Below the pieces are notes generated by a model. That model was not told the origin of the DNA. It saw only the letters and a program-made list of their open reading frames with translations, and ran no database searches. Of a stretch of 64,000 nt of DNA, positions 11,074 to 23,128 are shown one piece after another. Source of the stretch: Caryophanales bacterium (GTDB lineage Bacteria > Bacillota > Bacilli > JARBTR01); assembly GCA_029240105.1 (NCBI GenBank), contig JARBTR010000013.1, positions 1 through 64,000 on the forward strand, read 5' to 3'. Each line of letters starts with the position of its first letter. Within the stretch, counting starts at the first letter, position 1. Position numbers and translations under genes: made by a program.

Positions 11074-11631
11074 ATGTTAACTGGAAAAGAAATTTTAACG
11101 GATGGCCATCCTAATTTACGAAAGCGTGCAGCAGCTGTAACGATGCCACCAAGTGAAGAAGATAAAGGTACTTTAGCTGAAATGCTTGAATTTTTGATAA
11201 ATAGCCAAAACCCAGAATTTGCAGAAATGCATGGCATTCGACCTGGTATCGGACTGGCAGCTCCTCAAATCAATATACTAAAGAGAATGATTGCAGTTTA
11301 TATTGAAGTTCCAGAATCAGAGCCAATTAGTCTTGCACTTTTCAATCCTCGCATTATCAGTCACTCAGTTGAAAAAACATATATTACATCCGGCGAAGGT
11401 TGTTTGTCAGTGGAGCAAAATTACCCGGGTTTTGTACCACGTTATGCTAAGGTTCGTGTAAAGGCAAATACTATTAATGGAGAAGAAATAGAAATTCATG
11501 CGAAAGGATTATTGGCCATTTGTTTACAACATGAAATCGATCATCTGAATGGTATTTTGTATTACGATCATATCAATAAAGAAAACCCCTTTGGTGAGAT
11601 AGAGTTCGCTATTCCATATGATAGAACTTGA
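11074..11631 (+). CDS. def: Peptide deformylase
   Basis: GIGLAAPQI, EGCLSVEQNYPG, LQHEIDHLNGILYYD motifs. Confidence 0.97.
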   Translation: MLTGKEILTDGHPNLRKRAAAVTMPPSEEDKGTLAEMLEFLINSQNPEFAEMHGIRPGIGLAAPQINILKRMIAVYIEVPESEPISLALFNPRIISHSVEKTYITSGEGCLSVEQNYPGFVPRYAKVRVKANTINGEEIEIHAKGLLAICLQHEIDHLNGILYYDHINKENPFGEIEFAIPYDRT

Positions 11632-11654
11632 GTTACTAATTAAATGTATATACT

Positions 11655-11690
11655 AAAAAATTGAGTACATGTATTTGTACTCAATTTTTT
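11655..11690. terminator. Bidirectional terminator between convergent def and yajC
   Basis: AAAAAATTGAGTACA / TGTACTCAATTTTTT perfect inverted repeat. Confidence 0.85.
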
Positions 11691-11709
11691 GTTTTGGTTT
11701 GTTATTTTT

Positions 11710-11976
11710 TTATACTTCTTCTCTCTTAACCTGACGAACAGCTGATTTTTCAAATTCCATTTTAGAACCATCAACTGTCTTAACAATAAGAGTCGTTTCT
11801 TTTACTTCATCAACAGTACAGTGCATGCCGCCAATTGTTACAATTTTATTTCCTTTTTCGATAGAAGATTGCATGTTTTGTGCTTCCTTCGCTCTCTTTT
11901 GTTGCGGACGAATCAACAAGAAATAAAATACCGCAACCAAAACTACCATTGGTAAATAGCCCATTATTTGTTCCAT
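11710..11976 (-). CDS. yajC: Preprotein translocase subunit YajC
   Basis: MEQIMGYLPMVVLVAVFYFLLIRPQQKRAKEAQ; internal Met used because the track ORF overlaps tgt. Confidence 0.93.
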   Translation of the reverse strand: MEQIMGYLPMVVLVAVFYFLLIRPQQKRAKEAQNMQSSIEKGNKIVTIGGMHCTVDEVKETTLIVKTVDGSKMEFEKSAVRQVKREEV

Positions 11977-12013
11977 TTTTAAAACCCCTTTTATAATTTT
12001 ATAAGTCGAAAAG

Positions 12014-13306
<1,293 letters not shown>

Positions 13307-13358
13307 TCAAAATCATTTATCAACAAGAGATTTATTTATTCAAAATATGATAGTAAAA

Positions 13359-14063
13359 CTAACCACCGAGGTAAGCTTTTTTCACAATATCATTGTCTAA
13401 TAGATCTTTCGCATCACCATGCAAGACAACTTTACCCGTTTCTAAAACATAACATTTATCAGCAATAGATAGCGCCATTTTAGCATTTTGTTCGTTAAGT
13501 AAAATGGTCATCCCGAGTTTATTGCATTCTTTAACAATGGTGAAAATTTCTTTAACCAAAATTGGAGATAATCCCATGGACGGTTCATCCAACAAGAGCA
13601 TTTTGGGACTTGACATGAGAGCACGTCCCATTGCCAACATTTGTTGCTCTCCTCCACTTAATGTACCTGCCAACTGGTTTTCACGCTCTTTTAATCTTGG
13701 AAATAACTGCATAACTTTATTGTAATCCAGCATTCTTTGTTTCGAATCCTTAACAATAAATGCACCTAGCTCCAGATTTTCTCGAACAGATAACTGAGAA
13801 AAAACGCGTCTCCCCTCAGGAACATGTGCGAGTCCATATTGAATAATTTTATGTGGTTTAATTAAATTCAAATTAATATTTGAATACAGAACTTCACCCT
13901 TGCTTGGTTTAAGCAAGCCAGAGACGGCATGAAGAATGGATGTTTTACCAGCACCGTTAGCACCTATTAGTGTAACAATTTCTCCTTCATTCACATTAAA
14001 TGAAACACCTTTTATGGCGTGAATGGAACCATAATGGACATGTAGATCATTTACAGTTAACAT
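13359..14063 (-). CDS. livF: Branched-chain amino acid ABC transporter ATP-binding protein LivF
   Basis: Walker A GANGAGKTS, LSGGEQQMLAMGRALM, LLDEPSMGLSPI. Confidence 0.9.
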   Translation of the reverse strand: MLTVNDLHVHYGSIHAIKGVSFNVNEGEIVTLIGANGAGKTSILHAVSGLLKPSKGEVLYSNINLNLIKPHKIIQYGLAHVPEGRRVFSQLSVRENLELGAFIVKDSKQRMLDYNKVMQLFPRLKERENQLAGTLSGGEQQMLAMGRALMSSPKMLLLDEPSMGLSPILVKEIFTIVKECNKLGMTILLNEQNAKMALSIADKCYVLETGKVVLHGDAKDLLDNDIVKKAYLGG

Positions 14064-14113
14064 TGAATTCTCCTAACATATGGCTTTGAGAAACGATTAT
14101 ATAGATTCTGAAA

Positions 14114-14881
14114 TTAGTCTGATTCTCCAAGATAAGATGCAATGACTCGAGGATCATTTTGAATTTGCTCCGGTGAGCCTGATGCAATAATACTGCCATA
14201 CTCCAACACAGCGACCTTTTCACATATACCCATTACCAAAGACATATCATGCTCGATAAGCAATATAGCAATTTCAAACTTTTCCTTGACAAGGCGAATG
14301 GTCTCCATAAGTTCATTTGTCTCACTTGGATTCATACCAGCTGCAGGTTCATCCAAAAGCAAGAGCTTCGGTTCAGTAGCTAAAGCTCTTGCAATCTCTA
14401 ATTTACGTTGTTCCCCATAAGGAAGATTGCAAGCTTTTTGATAAGCAAAATTTTCAAGTTTAAAAATTTTCAGGAGATCCAATGCCTTTTCTTCAAAAAG
14501 CTTTTCTTCTTTCCAATAGGAAGGTAATCTCAGAACAGCAGCTAATGCTGAGTATTTCATCTGAGATTGGAATGCAATTTTTACATTATCAATTACAGAA
14601 AGATTTTTAAAAAGTCGTATATTTTGGAAAGTTCTCGCAACACCCATGTTTACGATTTTGTTCGAACCTTTTCCAATGAGTGAATTCCCATCTAGTAAAA
14701 TGGATCCTTCTGTTGGAGTATAAACACCTGTTAAAAGATTAAAAACAGTTGTTTTACCAGCTCCATTCGGACCAATTAAACCAACTAGCTCTTGTGAACC
14801 AATTTGAATCTCAAACTGATTAACTGCTTTCAATCCACCAAAGGAAACGGATAAATTCTTCACATCTAATAACTTTGTCAT
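14114..14881 (-). CDS. livG: Branched-chain amino acid ABC transporter ATP-binding protein LivG
   Basis: GPNGAGKTTVFNLLTGVYTPTEG, LPYGEQRKLEIARALA, LLDEPAAGMNPSET, LLIEHDM. Confidence 0.92.
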   Translation of the reverse strand: MTKLLDVKNLSVSFGGLKAVNQFEIQIGSQELVGLIGPNGAGKTTVFNLLTGVYTPTEGSILLDGNSLIGKGSNKIVNMGVARTFQNIRLFKNLSVIDNVKIAFQSQMKYSALAAVLRLPSYWKEEKLFEEKALDLLKIFKLENFAYQKACNLPYGEQRKLEIARALATEPKLLLLDEPAAGMNPSETNELMETIRLVKEKFEIAILLIEHDMSLVMGICEKVAVLEYGSIIASGSPEQIQNDPRVIASYLGESD

Positions 14882-15849
14882 TATCCAATCACCTTTCTTT
14901 TAATGAATTGAAATACTTTAAGCAATGAAAATTCACTTGTTCCGAGCAGGCCTTTCGGTCTGAAAATCATGGCAAAAATTAGTATAACAGCATATATGAG
15001 CATACGATATTCCGAGAATTCACGTAAGTACTCAGGGAGAATGGTTAATGTAACTGCAGCAAGAATAGCACCTGTTAAACTTCCCATACCACCCAAAACA
15101 ACTATAACAAGAATCTCGATGGATCGATTAAAATCAAACTTAGCTGCATCAATGATCAAGATATAATGTGAATATAATCCTCCCGCGATTCCTGCGAAAA
15201 AGGAACCTAACGTAAAAGCAAATAACTTGTAGTATGTCGTAGGAACACCAGCTGCCTCAGCTGCAATTTCATCTTCTCTGATGGATTTAATCGCACGTCC
15301 ATGTCTAGAATCGATTACTGTCCAAATGATGTAAATTGTAAGCAACATGATGAAAAATACATTTGTAAAATTTGTTGCATATGGAATTCCGAACAATCCC
15401 TTTGCTCCACCTGTGAAATCAAGATTTAAAATAATAACACGAATAATTTCACCAAATCCAAGGGTAATAATCGCCAAATAATCCCCTCTTAAACGTAGAG
15501 CTGGAATACCTACTAAAATACCAACAATGGCAGCACATATCCCCCCAACCAGTAGAGCAAAATAGAATTCAATGGACTCTGGGAGATTCGCATTTATAGA
15601 GAATAGGGCAGACGCATATGCCCCAATTGACATAAATCCTGCATGCCCCAATGTCAATTGACCAAGGAACCCTGTAGTTAAATTTAAACTCGTCGACAAA
15701 ATGATATTAATGCCGATGACAATGATAATTCCTAGATAATAATTGTTGATTACACCTATCCATACCAATTGAGAGATTATGAGATAAATGGCAATCACTG
15801 AAATAGCATTTACAATATAAGAAGGTATTTTCTTTTTCAAAACGTTCAC
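14881..15849 (-). CDS. livM: Branched-chain amino acid ABC transporter permease LivM
   Basis: LNLTTGFLGQLTLGHAGFMSIGAYASAL, LRGDYLAIITLGFGEIIR; overlaps livG. Confidence 0.92.
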   Translation of the reverse strand: MNVLKKKIPSYIVNAISVIAIYLIISQLVWIGVINNYYLGIIIVIGINIILSTSLNLTTGFLGQLTLGHAGFMSIGAYASALFSINANLPESIEFYFALLVGGICAAIVGILVGIPALRLRGDYLAIITLGFGEIIRVIILNLDFTGGAKGLFGIPYATNFTNVFFIMLLTIYIIWTVIDSRHGRAIKSIREDEIAAEAAGVPTTYYKLFAFTLGSFFAGIAGGLYSHYILIIDAAKFDFNRSIEILVIVVLGGMGSLTGAILAAVTLTILPEYLREFSEYRMLIYAVILIFAMIFRPKGLLGTSEFSLLKVFQFIKRKVIG

Positions 15850-16725
15850 CTACACTTTCTCTCGAATGTTTTGACCCAAAATACCCGCAGGCTTAACAAG
15901 TAAAACAAGAATTAAGATTGCAAAAACAACTGCCTCAGATAATTGAGATGAAACATAGCCTTTCGTTAAACATTCTGTAATACCGATAATAAATGCCCCA
16001 AGCATCGCCCCTTGTATTTTACCAATACCTCCAAGAACTGCTGCAATAAAAGCCTTTAAGCCAAGCATTGAACCAATGTATGGATCAACAATCGGGTATG
16101 CTGTGCTATATAGTGCACCACCAACAGCAGCAAGACCAGATCCGATTGCAAAAGTTATAGCAATAGTTGTATTGATATTTATTCCCATTAAAGTTGCTGC
16201 TCCAGCATCCTCGGAAACAGCTCGCATTGCTTTACCCATTTTCGTCTTTAAAACAAACAATTCCAATAGAACCATTAATACAACTGAAATCAATATAGTA
16301 TAGATCGTAACCTGTCCAACTTGAACTCCACCAAATTGGAATGGTTCACCTGAAATAACATTCGGAAATGGCTTAGGGTTAGCCGAAAAGACTTTCATTG
16401 CAATATTCTGAAGGAGAAGACTCACCCCAATTGCTGTGATTAAAGGTGTGATTCTTGACGCATTTCGGAGTGGCTTATATGCAAAGCGTTCAATAAGCAT
16501 TCCTAATAATGCACAAAAAACAACAGCGACAATAATTGCAATCCAAAATGGCACATGCAATTCAGTTAGAGATAACAGTACCACATAGGAACCAATCATG
16601 ATGACATCACCATGGGCAAAATTAATTAATTTTACGATCCCATATACCATGGTGTACCCTAGGGCAATTAGGGCATAAATACTTCCAACATGTAATCCAT
16701 TAATGATTTGTAAGACAAAATCCAT
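15850..16725 (-). CDS. livH: Branched-chain amino acid ABC transporter permease LivH
   Basis: MDFVLQIINGLHVGSIYALIALGYTMVYGIVKLINFAHGDV. Confidence 0.92.
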   Translation of the reverse strand: MDFVLQIINGLHVGSIYALIALGYTMVYGIVKLINFAHGDVIMIGSYVVLLSLTELHVPFWIAIIVAVVFCALLGMLIERFAYKPLRNASRITPLITAIGVSLLLQNIAMKVFSANPKPFPNVISGEPFQFGGVQVGQVTIYTILISVVLMVLLELFVLKTKMGKAMRAVSEDAGAATLMGININTTIAITFAIGSGLAAVGGALYSTAYPIVDPYIGSMLGLKAFIAAVLGGIGKIQGAMLGAFIIGITECLTKGYVSSQLSEAVVFAILILVLLVKPAGILGQNIREKV

Positions 16726-16827
16726 AGTAACCTCTTCCGTTAGGACATTCATATCAATTCAATCATGATATTTTCCTAATTTTGCTGTTTTTTACTTTTT
16801 TTAGAAACGTCACCTAAAAATTCGATA

Positions 16828-16866
16828 AGGTGCCTGAAAGAATGTCTAGCACTCTTTCAGACACCT
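16828..16866 (-). terminator. Intercistronic hairpin between livK-like and livH
   Basis: AGGTGCCTGAAAGA...TCTTTCAGACACCT; weak U-tract on the minus strand, suggests partial termination. Confidence 0.55.
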
Positions 16867-16882
16867 AGTGAACCATTAAAAA

Positions 16883-18031
16883 TTAAGGATTCATTTTATC
16901 AAACATTTCTACTTTTCCACCTGTAAGCTTTAAAACTGTAACACTCTTAATAGGATTACGATTTTCATCGAATGAAATTTTACCAGTAACACCATCAATT
17001 TCTACGCCTTTAAGCGCTTTTACAACTTTATCTTTATCGGTTGATTTTGCCTTCTCTATTGCAGCAATTAAAATTTTTGCAGCATCGTAGCCTAAAGCAG
17101 AAAGTGCGTTTGGCTCAGCATTGAATTTCGCTTTATAGTTTTTGATAAAGTCTTGTACTTTTGTATTTGTGTCCATCGGTGAATAGTGGTTACTGAAGTA
17201 TGCCCCCTCAACCAATGATGGATCTTGTACAGAACCTAATACACCATCCCATCCATCAGCACCTAATAAAGTTGTTTTTAACCCAACTTCTTTTACTTGA
17301 GCTGCGACTAATGCAACTGTGTTGTAATAGTCTGGAACCATAAGTACATCTGGTGATTCACCTTTAATTTTTGTCAATTGTGATTTAAAATCTTTATCAG
17401 TTGCTCCATATCCTTCATAAGCAACCACTTTTCCGCCAGCTTTTTCAAAAGACTTCTTGAACGCTTCTGCGATACCTGAAGAGTAATCATCCCCTGTGTT
17501 ATAAATAACAGCAGCTGTCTTCGCACTTAACTTATCTTTCGCAAATTTAGCCATTACAGAACCTTGGAATGGATCTAAAAAGCATGCTCTGTATACATTT
17601 GCACCATACGTAGTAACGTTAGCAGCAGTTGCTGTTGGTGTAATCACTGGTAACTTTTCTTTTTGCGAAGCACTTGCTACCGCTGCAGATGGTTTACTTG
17701 TAATATCTCCAATGATAGCCATAACTTCTTCGTTGTTAACCAATTTGTTATAAGCGTTTACAGCTTCTGTAGCATCGCCCTTTTCATCTTCAACAATGAA
17801 TTTAATTTTCTTACCTAAAACGCCACCTTTTTCATTTGCTTCATCAAAAGCTAGTTTTGTTCCGTTGCTTGCTGAAATTCCATAAACTGAAACGTTTCCT
17901 GTTAATGGAGCAAGCCCACCGATTTTAATTTCTTTTGCTTCATCAGTACTTGCTTTTTTCGATCCACATCCTGTAAATAATAAAGTTAAAACACACATGA
18001 TTGCTACTAAAGTAAATGAACTCTTTTTCAT
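16883..18031 (-). CDS. livK: Branched-chain amino acid ABC transporter substrate-binding lipoprotein
   Basis: Lipobox LLFTGCGSKK; IKIGGLAPLTGNVSVYGISASNGTKLAFDE type I periplasmic binding fold. Confidence 0.9.
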   Translation of the reverse strand: MKKSSFTLVAIMCVLTLLFTGCGSKKASTDEAKEIKIGGLAPLTGNVSVYGISASNGTKLAFDEANEKGGVLGKKIKFIVEDEKGDATEAVNAYNKLVNNEEVMAIIGDITSKPSAAVASASQKEKLPVITPTATAANVTTYGANVYRACFLDPFQGSVMAKFAKDKLSAKTAAVIYNTGDDYSSGIAEAFKKSFEKAGGKVVAYEGYGATDKDFKSQLTKIKGESPDVLMVPDYYNTVALVAAQVKEVGLKTTLLGADGWDGVLGSVQDPSLVEGAYFSNHYSPMDTNTKVQDFIKNYKAKFNAEPNALSALGYDAAKILIAAIEKAKSTDKDKVVKALKGVEIDGVTGKISFDENRNPIKSVTVLKLTGGKVEMFDKMNP

Positions 18032-18177
18032 AATAATCCTCCAATATATTAGTTTTTTTGTTTGTTAGTCACTCCGTATTTCGTACTAATCAGGGGGTCG
18101 TTCATAGCATCACACTCTTTTCTATAAAACAAGTCACTTATTAAGTTGACTATTAGTCCATATTTTTGAATTGAATG

Positions 18178-18192
18178 AATTTTCAGAAAATT
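18178..18192. promoter_or_regulatory. CodY box
   Basis: AATTTTCAGAAAATT, exact match to the CodY consensus AATTTTCWGAAAATT. Confidence 0.85.
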
Positions 18193-18218
18193 CAACACGT
18201 CTTCCTATTAATTGTTGG

Positions 18219-18233
18219 AATTTTCTAAAAATT
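18219..18233. promoter_or_regulatory. Second CodY-like box
   Basis: AATTTTCTAAAAATT, one mismatch to the CodY consensus; 41 bp from the first box. Confidence 0.65.
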
Positions 18234-18334
18234 TATTTTTTGATTATACGATTGTTCCGACTATTCTGTCAACTTATCTAGCAAAATATTTTTTTGGAAA
18301 ATATTATTCTTATATTATGTGTATTTTAAAAAAA

Positions 18335-18373
18335 AACACATAAACGAAAGATATATCTAAACGTTTATGTGTT
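18335..18373. terminator. Terminator downstream of queA
   Basis: AACACATAAACG / CGTTTATGTGTT with flanking A and T runs. Confidence 0.75.
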
Positions 18374-18426
18374 AATCAAAAAATTTATTCTAATAAAATA
18401 ATCGAATGTGATTTTTAATTTAAATC

Positions 18427-19455
18427 CTATCGTATAAACATTGCATCACCAAAGCTGAAGAAACGGTACTTTTCCTCTACAGCAATTTCATAAGCTCTTA
18501 GAATATTCTCTTGTCCCGCTAATGCGCTTACCAACATGATCAAAGTTGATTTTGGCAAATGGAAATTTGTAATCATGCCGTCAATCGCTTTAAAATCAAA
18601 ACCTGGATAGATAAAAATATTTGTCCAACCGCTTGACTCCGCGAAATGTCCGTTTCCAGCCCTCGCAATCGTTTCAAGTGTTCTTGTTGTTGTTGTACCC
18701 ACTGAGTAAATTTTACGACCATCGGTTTTTGCTCGATTTAAAATATCTGCTGTTTCAGAACTCATTGAATAATATTCAGAATGCATCTCATGTTCTTCTA
18801 TAGAATCTACAGAAACCGGTCTGAATGTTCCAAGTCCTACATGAAGAGTGATGAAGGTAAGTTCTACGCCCAAGTCTTTTATTGATTGTAGAAACTCCTT
18901 CGTAAAATGCAATCCTGCCGTAGGAGCCGCAGCTGAGCCTTGTTCCTTTGCATAAACAGTTTGGTAGCGATCACGGTCATTGAGCCTTTCCTTGATGTAA
19001 GGTGGCAATGGCATTTCTCCAAGTTGATCTAAAATCTCCATGAAAATACCTTCGTATTGGAATTCTAAATGACGTCCACCTTGCTCAAGTTCAGCTGTAC
19101 AAACAGCTTTCAAACGGCCGTCACCGAATTCAATGACAGTACCAACCTTTACACGTTTTGCCGGCTTCACTAATGTCTCCCAAGTGTCGCCTTCGATTTG
19201 TTTTAAAAGCAATATTTCAATACTGGCATCCGTATCCACTTTTTTTCCATACAGACGAGCGGGCAATACTTTTGTATCATTTAAAACGAGTATATCACCC
19301 GTTTTCAGGTATTCTTTCAAGTCATAAAAATGGCGGTGTTCAAATTCACCAGTCATTTTATCGATTACCATTAAACGACTACTCTCACGCTTCTCTAAAG
19401 GTGTTTGCGCAATCAGTTCTTCTGGTAAATTAAAGTCATAATCTTCTACTCTCAT
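18427..19455 (-). CDS. queA: S-adenosylmethionine:tRNA ribosyltransferase-isomerase
   Basis: [41 protein letters not shown]. Confidence 0.97.
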   Translation of the reverse strand: MRVEDYDFNLPEELIAQTPLEKRESSRLMVIDKMTGEFEHRHFYDLKEYLKTGDILVLNDTKVLPARLYGKKVDTDASIEILLLKQIEGDTWETLVKPAKRVKVGTVIEFGDGRLKAVCTAELEQGGRHLEFQYEGIFMEILDQLGEMPLPPYIKERLNDRDRYQTVYAKEQGSAAAPTAGLHFTKEFLQSIKDLGVELTFITLHVGLGTFRPVSVDSIEEHEMHSEYYSMSSETADILNRAKTDGRKIYSVGTTTTRTLETIARAGNGHFAESSGWTNIFIYPGFDFKAIDGMITNFHLPKSTLIMLVSALAGQENILRAYEIAVEEKYRFFSFGDAMFIR

Positions 19456-19527
19456 ATTGTTTCCTCAAAGTAAAACTTCTTAAATAAAATGTAAGCTAGC
19501 AAAGAACTTTGCCTGATTTTAAAATAT

Positions 19528-20568
19528 TTATAGTTCAAATGACGACTGTACGGATTTTTTATCAGGTTCTACGCATGGTATTGGTAAATCAAAGTGTCGG
19601 TAAACAGATTCAGTCACGACACGGCCACGAGGTGTCCGTTGTATAAAACCTATTTGTAGTAAATAAGGCTCGTACACATCATCTATAGTTCCTGAATCTT
19701 CACCAATTGTTGCTGCTATGGTATCAAGACCAACAGGGCCACCTTTGAATTTTTCAATAATACCTAAAAGGAGCTTGCGGTCAATTTGATCTAAGCCCAC
19801 TTTGTCCACTTGCATAAGTTCGAGAGCATAGTCCGCAATTTCAAAAGTTGTGTTACCATCACCTTTTACTTGTGCAAAGTCACGTACTCTGCGAAGCAAA
19901 CGATTTGCAATACGAGGCGTTCCGCGAGAACGACGAGCAATTTCAATTGCTGCATCTTCATGGATTTCTGTTTTCAATATATCGGCTGTTCGAGTCACGA
20001 TTTCTTTCAATTGTCCTTCGTTGTAGTATTCCAGTCGTGATATAACACCAAAACGGTCACGTAGTGGCGCTGACAGGTTACCTGCACGAGTTGTTGCACC
20101 TACCAGTGTAAATGGAGGCAACTCTACTCGAACTGATCGAGCACCTGAATCTTTCCCAATCACAATGTCCAAGCAGAAATCTTCCATCGCTGGATAAAGA
20201 ACTTCCTCAATGGCTTTGGGCATTCTGTGGATTTCATCGATAAATAGAACATCACCCGGTTGCAGTGAACTTAAAATCGCTGCTAAATCACCAGCTTTTT
20301 CAATAGCAGGGCCAGATGTTGTTCGAAGTTGAACACCCATTTCATTTGCAATGATGGCAGCAAGTGTTGTTTTACCTAGCCCGGGAGGACCATACAACAA
20401 TACATGGTCTAGGGTTTCCTCTCGCATCTTAGCCGCTTCAATAAACACACTTAGATTTTCTTTTACTTTATCTTGTCCAATATATTCACGTAACCATTGT
20501 GGGCGCAAACTATATTCAATAGATTCTTCACTTTCAAGAACTTTCCCATCTAAAATTCGCTCGTCCAA
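19528..20568 (-). CDS. ruvB: Holliday junction branch migration ATPase RuvB
   Basis: [49 protein letters not shown]. Confidence 0.98.
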   Translation of the reverse strand: MDERILDGKVLESEESIEYSLRPQWLREYIGQDKVKENLSVFIEAAKMREETLDHVLLYGPPGLGKTTLAAIIANEMGVQLRTTSGPAIEKAGDLAAILSSLQPGDVLFIDEIHRMPKAIEEVLYPAMEDFCLDIVIGKDSGARSVRVELPPFTLVGATTRAGNLSAPLRDRFGVISRLEYYNEGQLKEIVTRTADILKTEIHEDAAIEIARRSRGTPRIANRLLRRVRDFAQVKGDGNTTFEIADYALELMQVDKVGLDQIDRKLLLGIIEKFKGGPVGLDTIAATIGEDSGTIDDVYEPYLLQIGFIQRTPRGRVVTESVYRHFDLPIPCVEPDKKSVQSSFEL

Positions 20569-20771
20569 AATGTCACCACCAATTTTTTAAACATGTCTTC
20601 ATATCGTTTTTCGCTTTGAACATTGTACCACAATCCAAATGATCACACTATGCGAACATCCAGGCTCCGAACTTGTTCATTTCAAACACAAAACCGTGCC
20701 GGCATATCTATGGATATTTACATAAAAATTGGAACAAAATCATTCAAATGATCTTGCCCCACAATTGAAAT

Positions 20772-21086
20772 CTATAAATAAAATTTAATCCAAACAGCGA
20801 TTCCCATGATAATTAGAAATGCAAGAGAACTTGTGAATGCTATACCTCTTTTGAAAACAAAATCTTGCCTTTTCATCTTCATCCCTGTACTTCCTTGTAT
20901 GTTAACATCTAGGATATCAGTAGTTAACCCACCTTCTGAATTTAAGAAATAAAGAGAAAATGTACTAAAAATACCAACAAAAAATGCAGATTCTATAAAT
21001 GACATACCAGACTTCATCGCTATCAATAGTGAAACAAAAACTTCTAAACCAATTGTTACTACAGCAACCAAGATTTTTTTATTCAT
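20772..21086 (-). CDS. Small membrane protein, unknown
   Basis: Internal Met start MNKKILVAVVTIGLEV with GGGGGAG SD; three hydrophobic segments; between ruvB and ruvA. Confidence 0.6.
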   Translation of the reverse strand: MNKKILVAVVTIGLEVFVSLLIAMKSGMSFIESAFFVGIFSTFSLYFLNSEGGLTTDILDVNIQGSTGMKMKRQDFVFKRGIAFTSSLAFLIIMGIAVWIKFYL

Positions 21087-21236
21087 TTTACTCCCCCAAA
21101 ATGAACTTTCTCCCACCATATCATCCTTTGCTTCTTCAAGCAAAATTATTGATTGAAAGTTTATGAAAATACATACCTAGAATTGGGAATAAATGTTTCA
21201 ACAATGTTCTTATTAAATTAGTTAAGTATTAGGTAT

Positions 21237-21842
21237 CTATTTTAACATTAATTTCAATGCTAATTTTATATATTCTTCTGTTGAATGCGTTTCATTAGCA
21301 AGCTGTTTGGCAATCTTCGCTAATTCCTTTTCTGAATAGCCGAGTGCTTGTAACGCCAACATAGCCTCATCCAAATGTTCATTATTTTTAGCTTGGAAGT
21401 CAGCGACCTTCAAAACTTCCATTTCTCCAGTACCCTCTGTAAAATCTTTCAACTTCCCTTTTAGGTCCAAAATCATTTGACGAGCGGTTTTTTTACCAAC
21501 TCCAGGGAATTTTACCAAATAGGATTCATCCTCAGCTTCAATCGCGCGAACAACCTGATCAACCTGTCCAGATGCCAGTACAGCTAATGCACCTTTTGGA
21601 CCAATTCCTGTTACGTTTATGAGTTTTATAAAAAACTTCCTCTCATCACGAGTTGAGAAACCATATAAGCCAATGAAATCTTCTCGAATATGTTGATAGA
21701 CATAAATTTTTACATTGGTGTCCACTTTATGACCAAATGCAAAAGGGTTAGGAACGTTAATTAGGTATCCTACACCACCTGCTTCAACAGATATATATTC
21801 AGGACAAACATAGTCTAAACGACCATTAATATATTCGTACAT
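21237..21842 (-). CDS. ruvA: Holliday junction branch migration protein RuvA
   Basis: MYEYINGRLDYV, VTGIGPKGALAVLASG, FPGVGKKTARQMILDLKGKL. Confidence 0.97.
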   Translation of the reverse strand: MYEYINGRLDYVCPEYISVEAGGVGYLINVPNPFAFGHKVDTNVKIYVYQHIREDFIGLYGFSTRDERKFFIKLINVTGIGPKGALAVLASGQVDQVVRAIEAEDESYLVKFPGVGKKTARQMILDLKGKLKDFTEGTGEMEVLKVADFQAKNNEHLDEAMLALQALGYSEKELAKIAKQLANETHSTEEYIKLALKLMLK

Positions 21843-21947
21843 TTTGGTTCCCCCACGAAAATAAATTTCTCAAAACATTTTACCATGAGACCAATGCCAA
21901 AACTATGCGAACACCAAACTTAATCCGTTTACTTTTTTGGTATTAAA

Positions 21948-22028
21948 AAAGGACATGTTTTTGTAGTCCGCCCAGAAAGTTAGCAATTAGAATCTAAATT
22001 ATTGGGCGTGGTACAATGCTTGTCCTTT
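21948..22028 (-). repeat. X-type long hairpin 3' element, copy 1 (terminator-like)
   Basis: AAAGGACA...TGTCCTTT arms; internal GCCCAGAAAGTTAG shared with 28217-28300; T-run after distal arm on the minus strand. Confidence 0.65.
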
Positions 22029-22048
22029 GATAATTTTTTAATTTTTAA

Positions 22049-23128
22049 TTATTGGTACTTAAATTTTAATAAAATACCGGAGGTTGAAAATCCATAGCTA
22101 TATTCGTTTACTAATTCAGTATCGAAAATAAATTTTCGATCAATAGCTTTCAAATCTAAACCATTCTGTGTAAAAAGCATTAATTCAGCTTTCCGATTTT
22201 GAATTGCTGCAAGAACCTTGTTCTTAAATTCTACTTCTGTTGAAATGACTTGATCCAAAGAGACAACCATGCCATCGATTTTTACTAGACGGTTAACAAC
22301 ATAATAATTTGCTGCTGTAGCCGTGCAAACTGGAGCACTCGCTTCTTCCCATGTGTGATCCTTTGCCAACTGACTAGAAGTTACATTAAAGTAATCGTAT
22401 TGTACCCGTCCTGCTTTATCTGGAGCTGGATCATCCCATGTAGAATCGAGCATGTAATAGTTTCCATCAATTTTCACTGCGTTCCAAGCATGATTAATAG
22501 GACCCTTTCCACTACCATTATCAGCGGTTCCATAAACCATCTGACATTCTATACCTACCATATTGAGTAATAGGTAGATTGCTTCAGCATATCCCTGGCA
22601 AACTGCTACCCCATTAATCAAAACACCATACGCACGATAAGAGTGATCCGGAATCGAATTGTTTAGTAGATTTTCATAGTCATATTTTGTATTCAAGACA
22701 ATGTAATCATGAAGCGCTTTTTCCTTTTGATAATCAGTCATATTTGGTTTAATGACCTGTCCAATAATCGTTAGCGCTTTGCTATAAACTTGCTGATCTC
22801 GACTATTAAGCGTTCTTGGCTCACCTTTTTGATAAGCTTTCCAGACAGCTTCATAGCCAGTTTCCACTTCTTTTTTGATTTTTGCACTACCATCATCTAC
22901 TAAAATTGGCTTTTCAATGGTCAGCGTATCCTTCAAAAAATCAATATTTTGAGTTTTCTTCGATGAGGTTCTCTTATCATTAAAATCCCTAATTAAGTCT
23001 AATAATGAGACATGGTTTACATACAAAGCTACCCCAGCGATAATAGTCCCTAATAGCATCCCAATCAAAACACTTCGTAATATTCGCATTAGATCTCCTG
23101 AAACATAGTTAACTATCATTTTTTTCAT
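22049..23128 (-). CDS. Transglutaminase-like domain membrane protein
   Basis: GVAVCQGYAEAIYLLLNMVGIECQMVYG...NHAWNAVKIDGNYYMLDSTWDDP contains Cys-His-Asp transglutaminase motifs; N-terminal TM helix. Confidence 0.85.
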   Translation of the reverse strand: MKKMIVNYVSGDLMRILRSVLIGMLLGTIIAGVALYVNHVSLLDLIRDFNDKRTSSKKTQNIDFLKDTLTIEKPILVDDGSAKIKKEVETGYEAVWKAYQKGEPRTLNSRDQQVYSKALTIIGQVIKPNMTDYQKEKALHDYIVLNTKYDYENLLNNSIPDHSYRAYGVLINGVAVCQGYAEAIYLLLNMVGIECQMVYGTADNGSGKGPINHAWNAVKIDGNYYMLDSTWDDPAPDKAGRVQYDYFNVTSSQLAKDHTWEEASAPVCTATAANYYVVNRLVKIDGMVVSLDQVISTEVEFKNKVLAAIQNRKAELMLFTQNGLDLKAIDRKFIFDTELVNEYSYGFSTSGILLKFKYQ

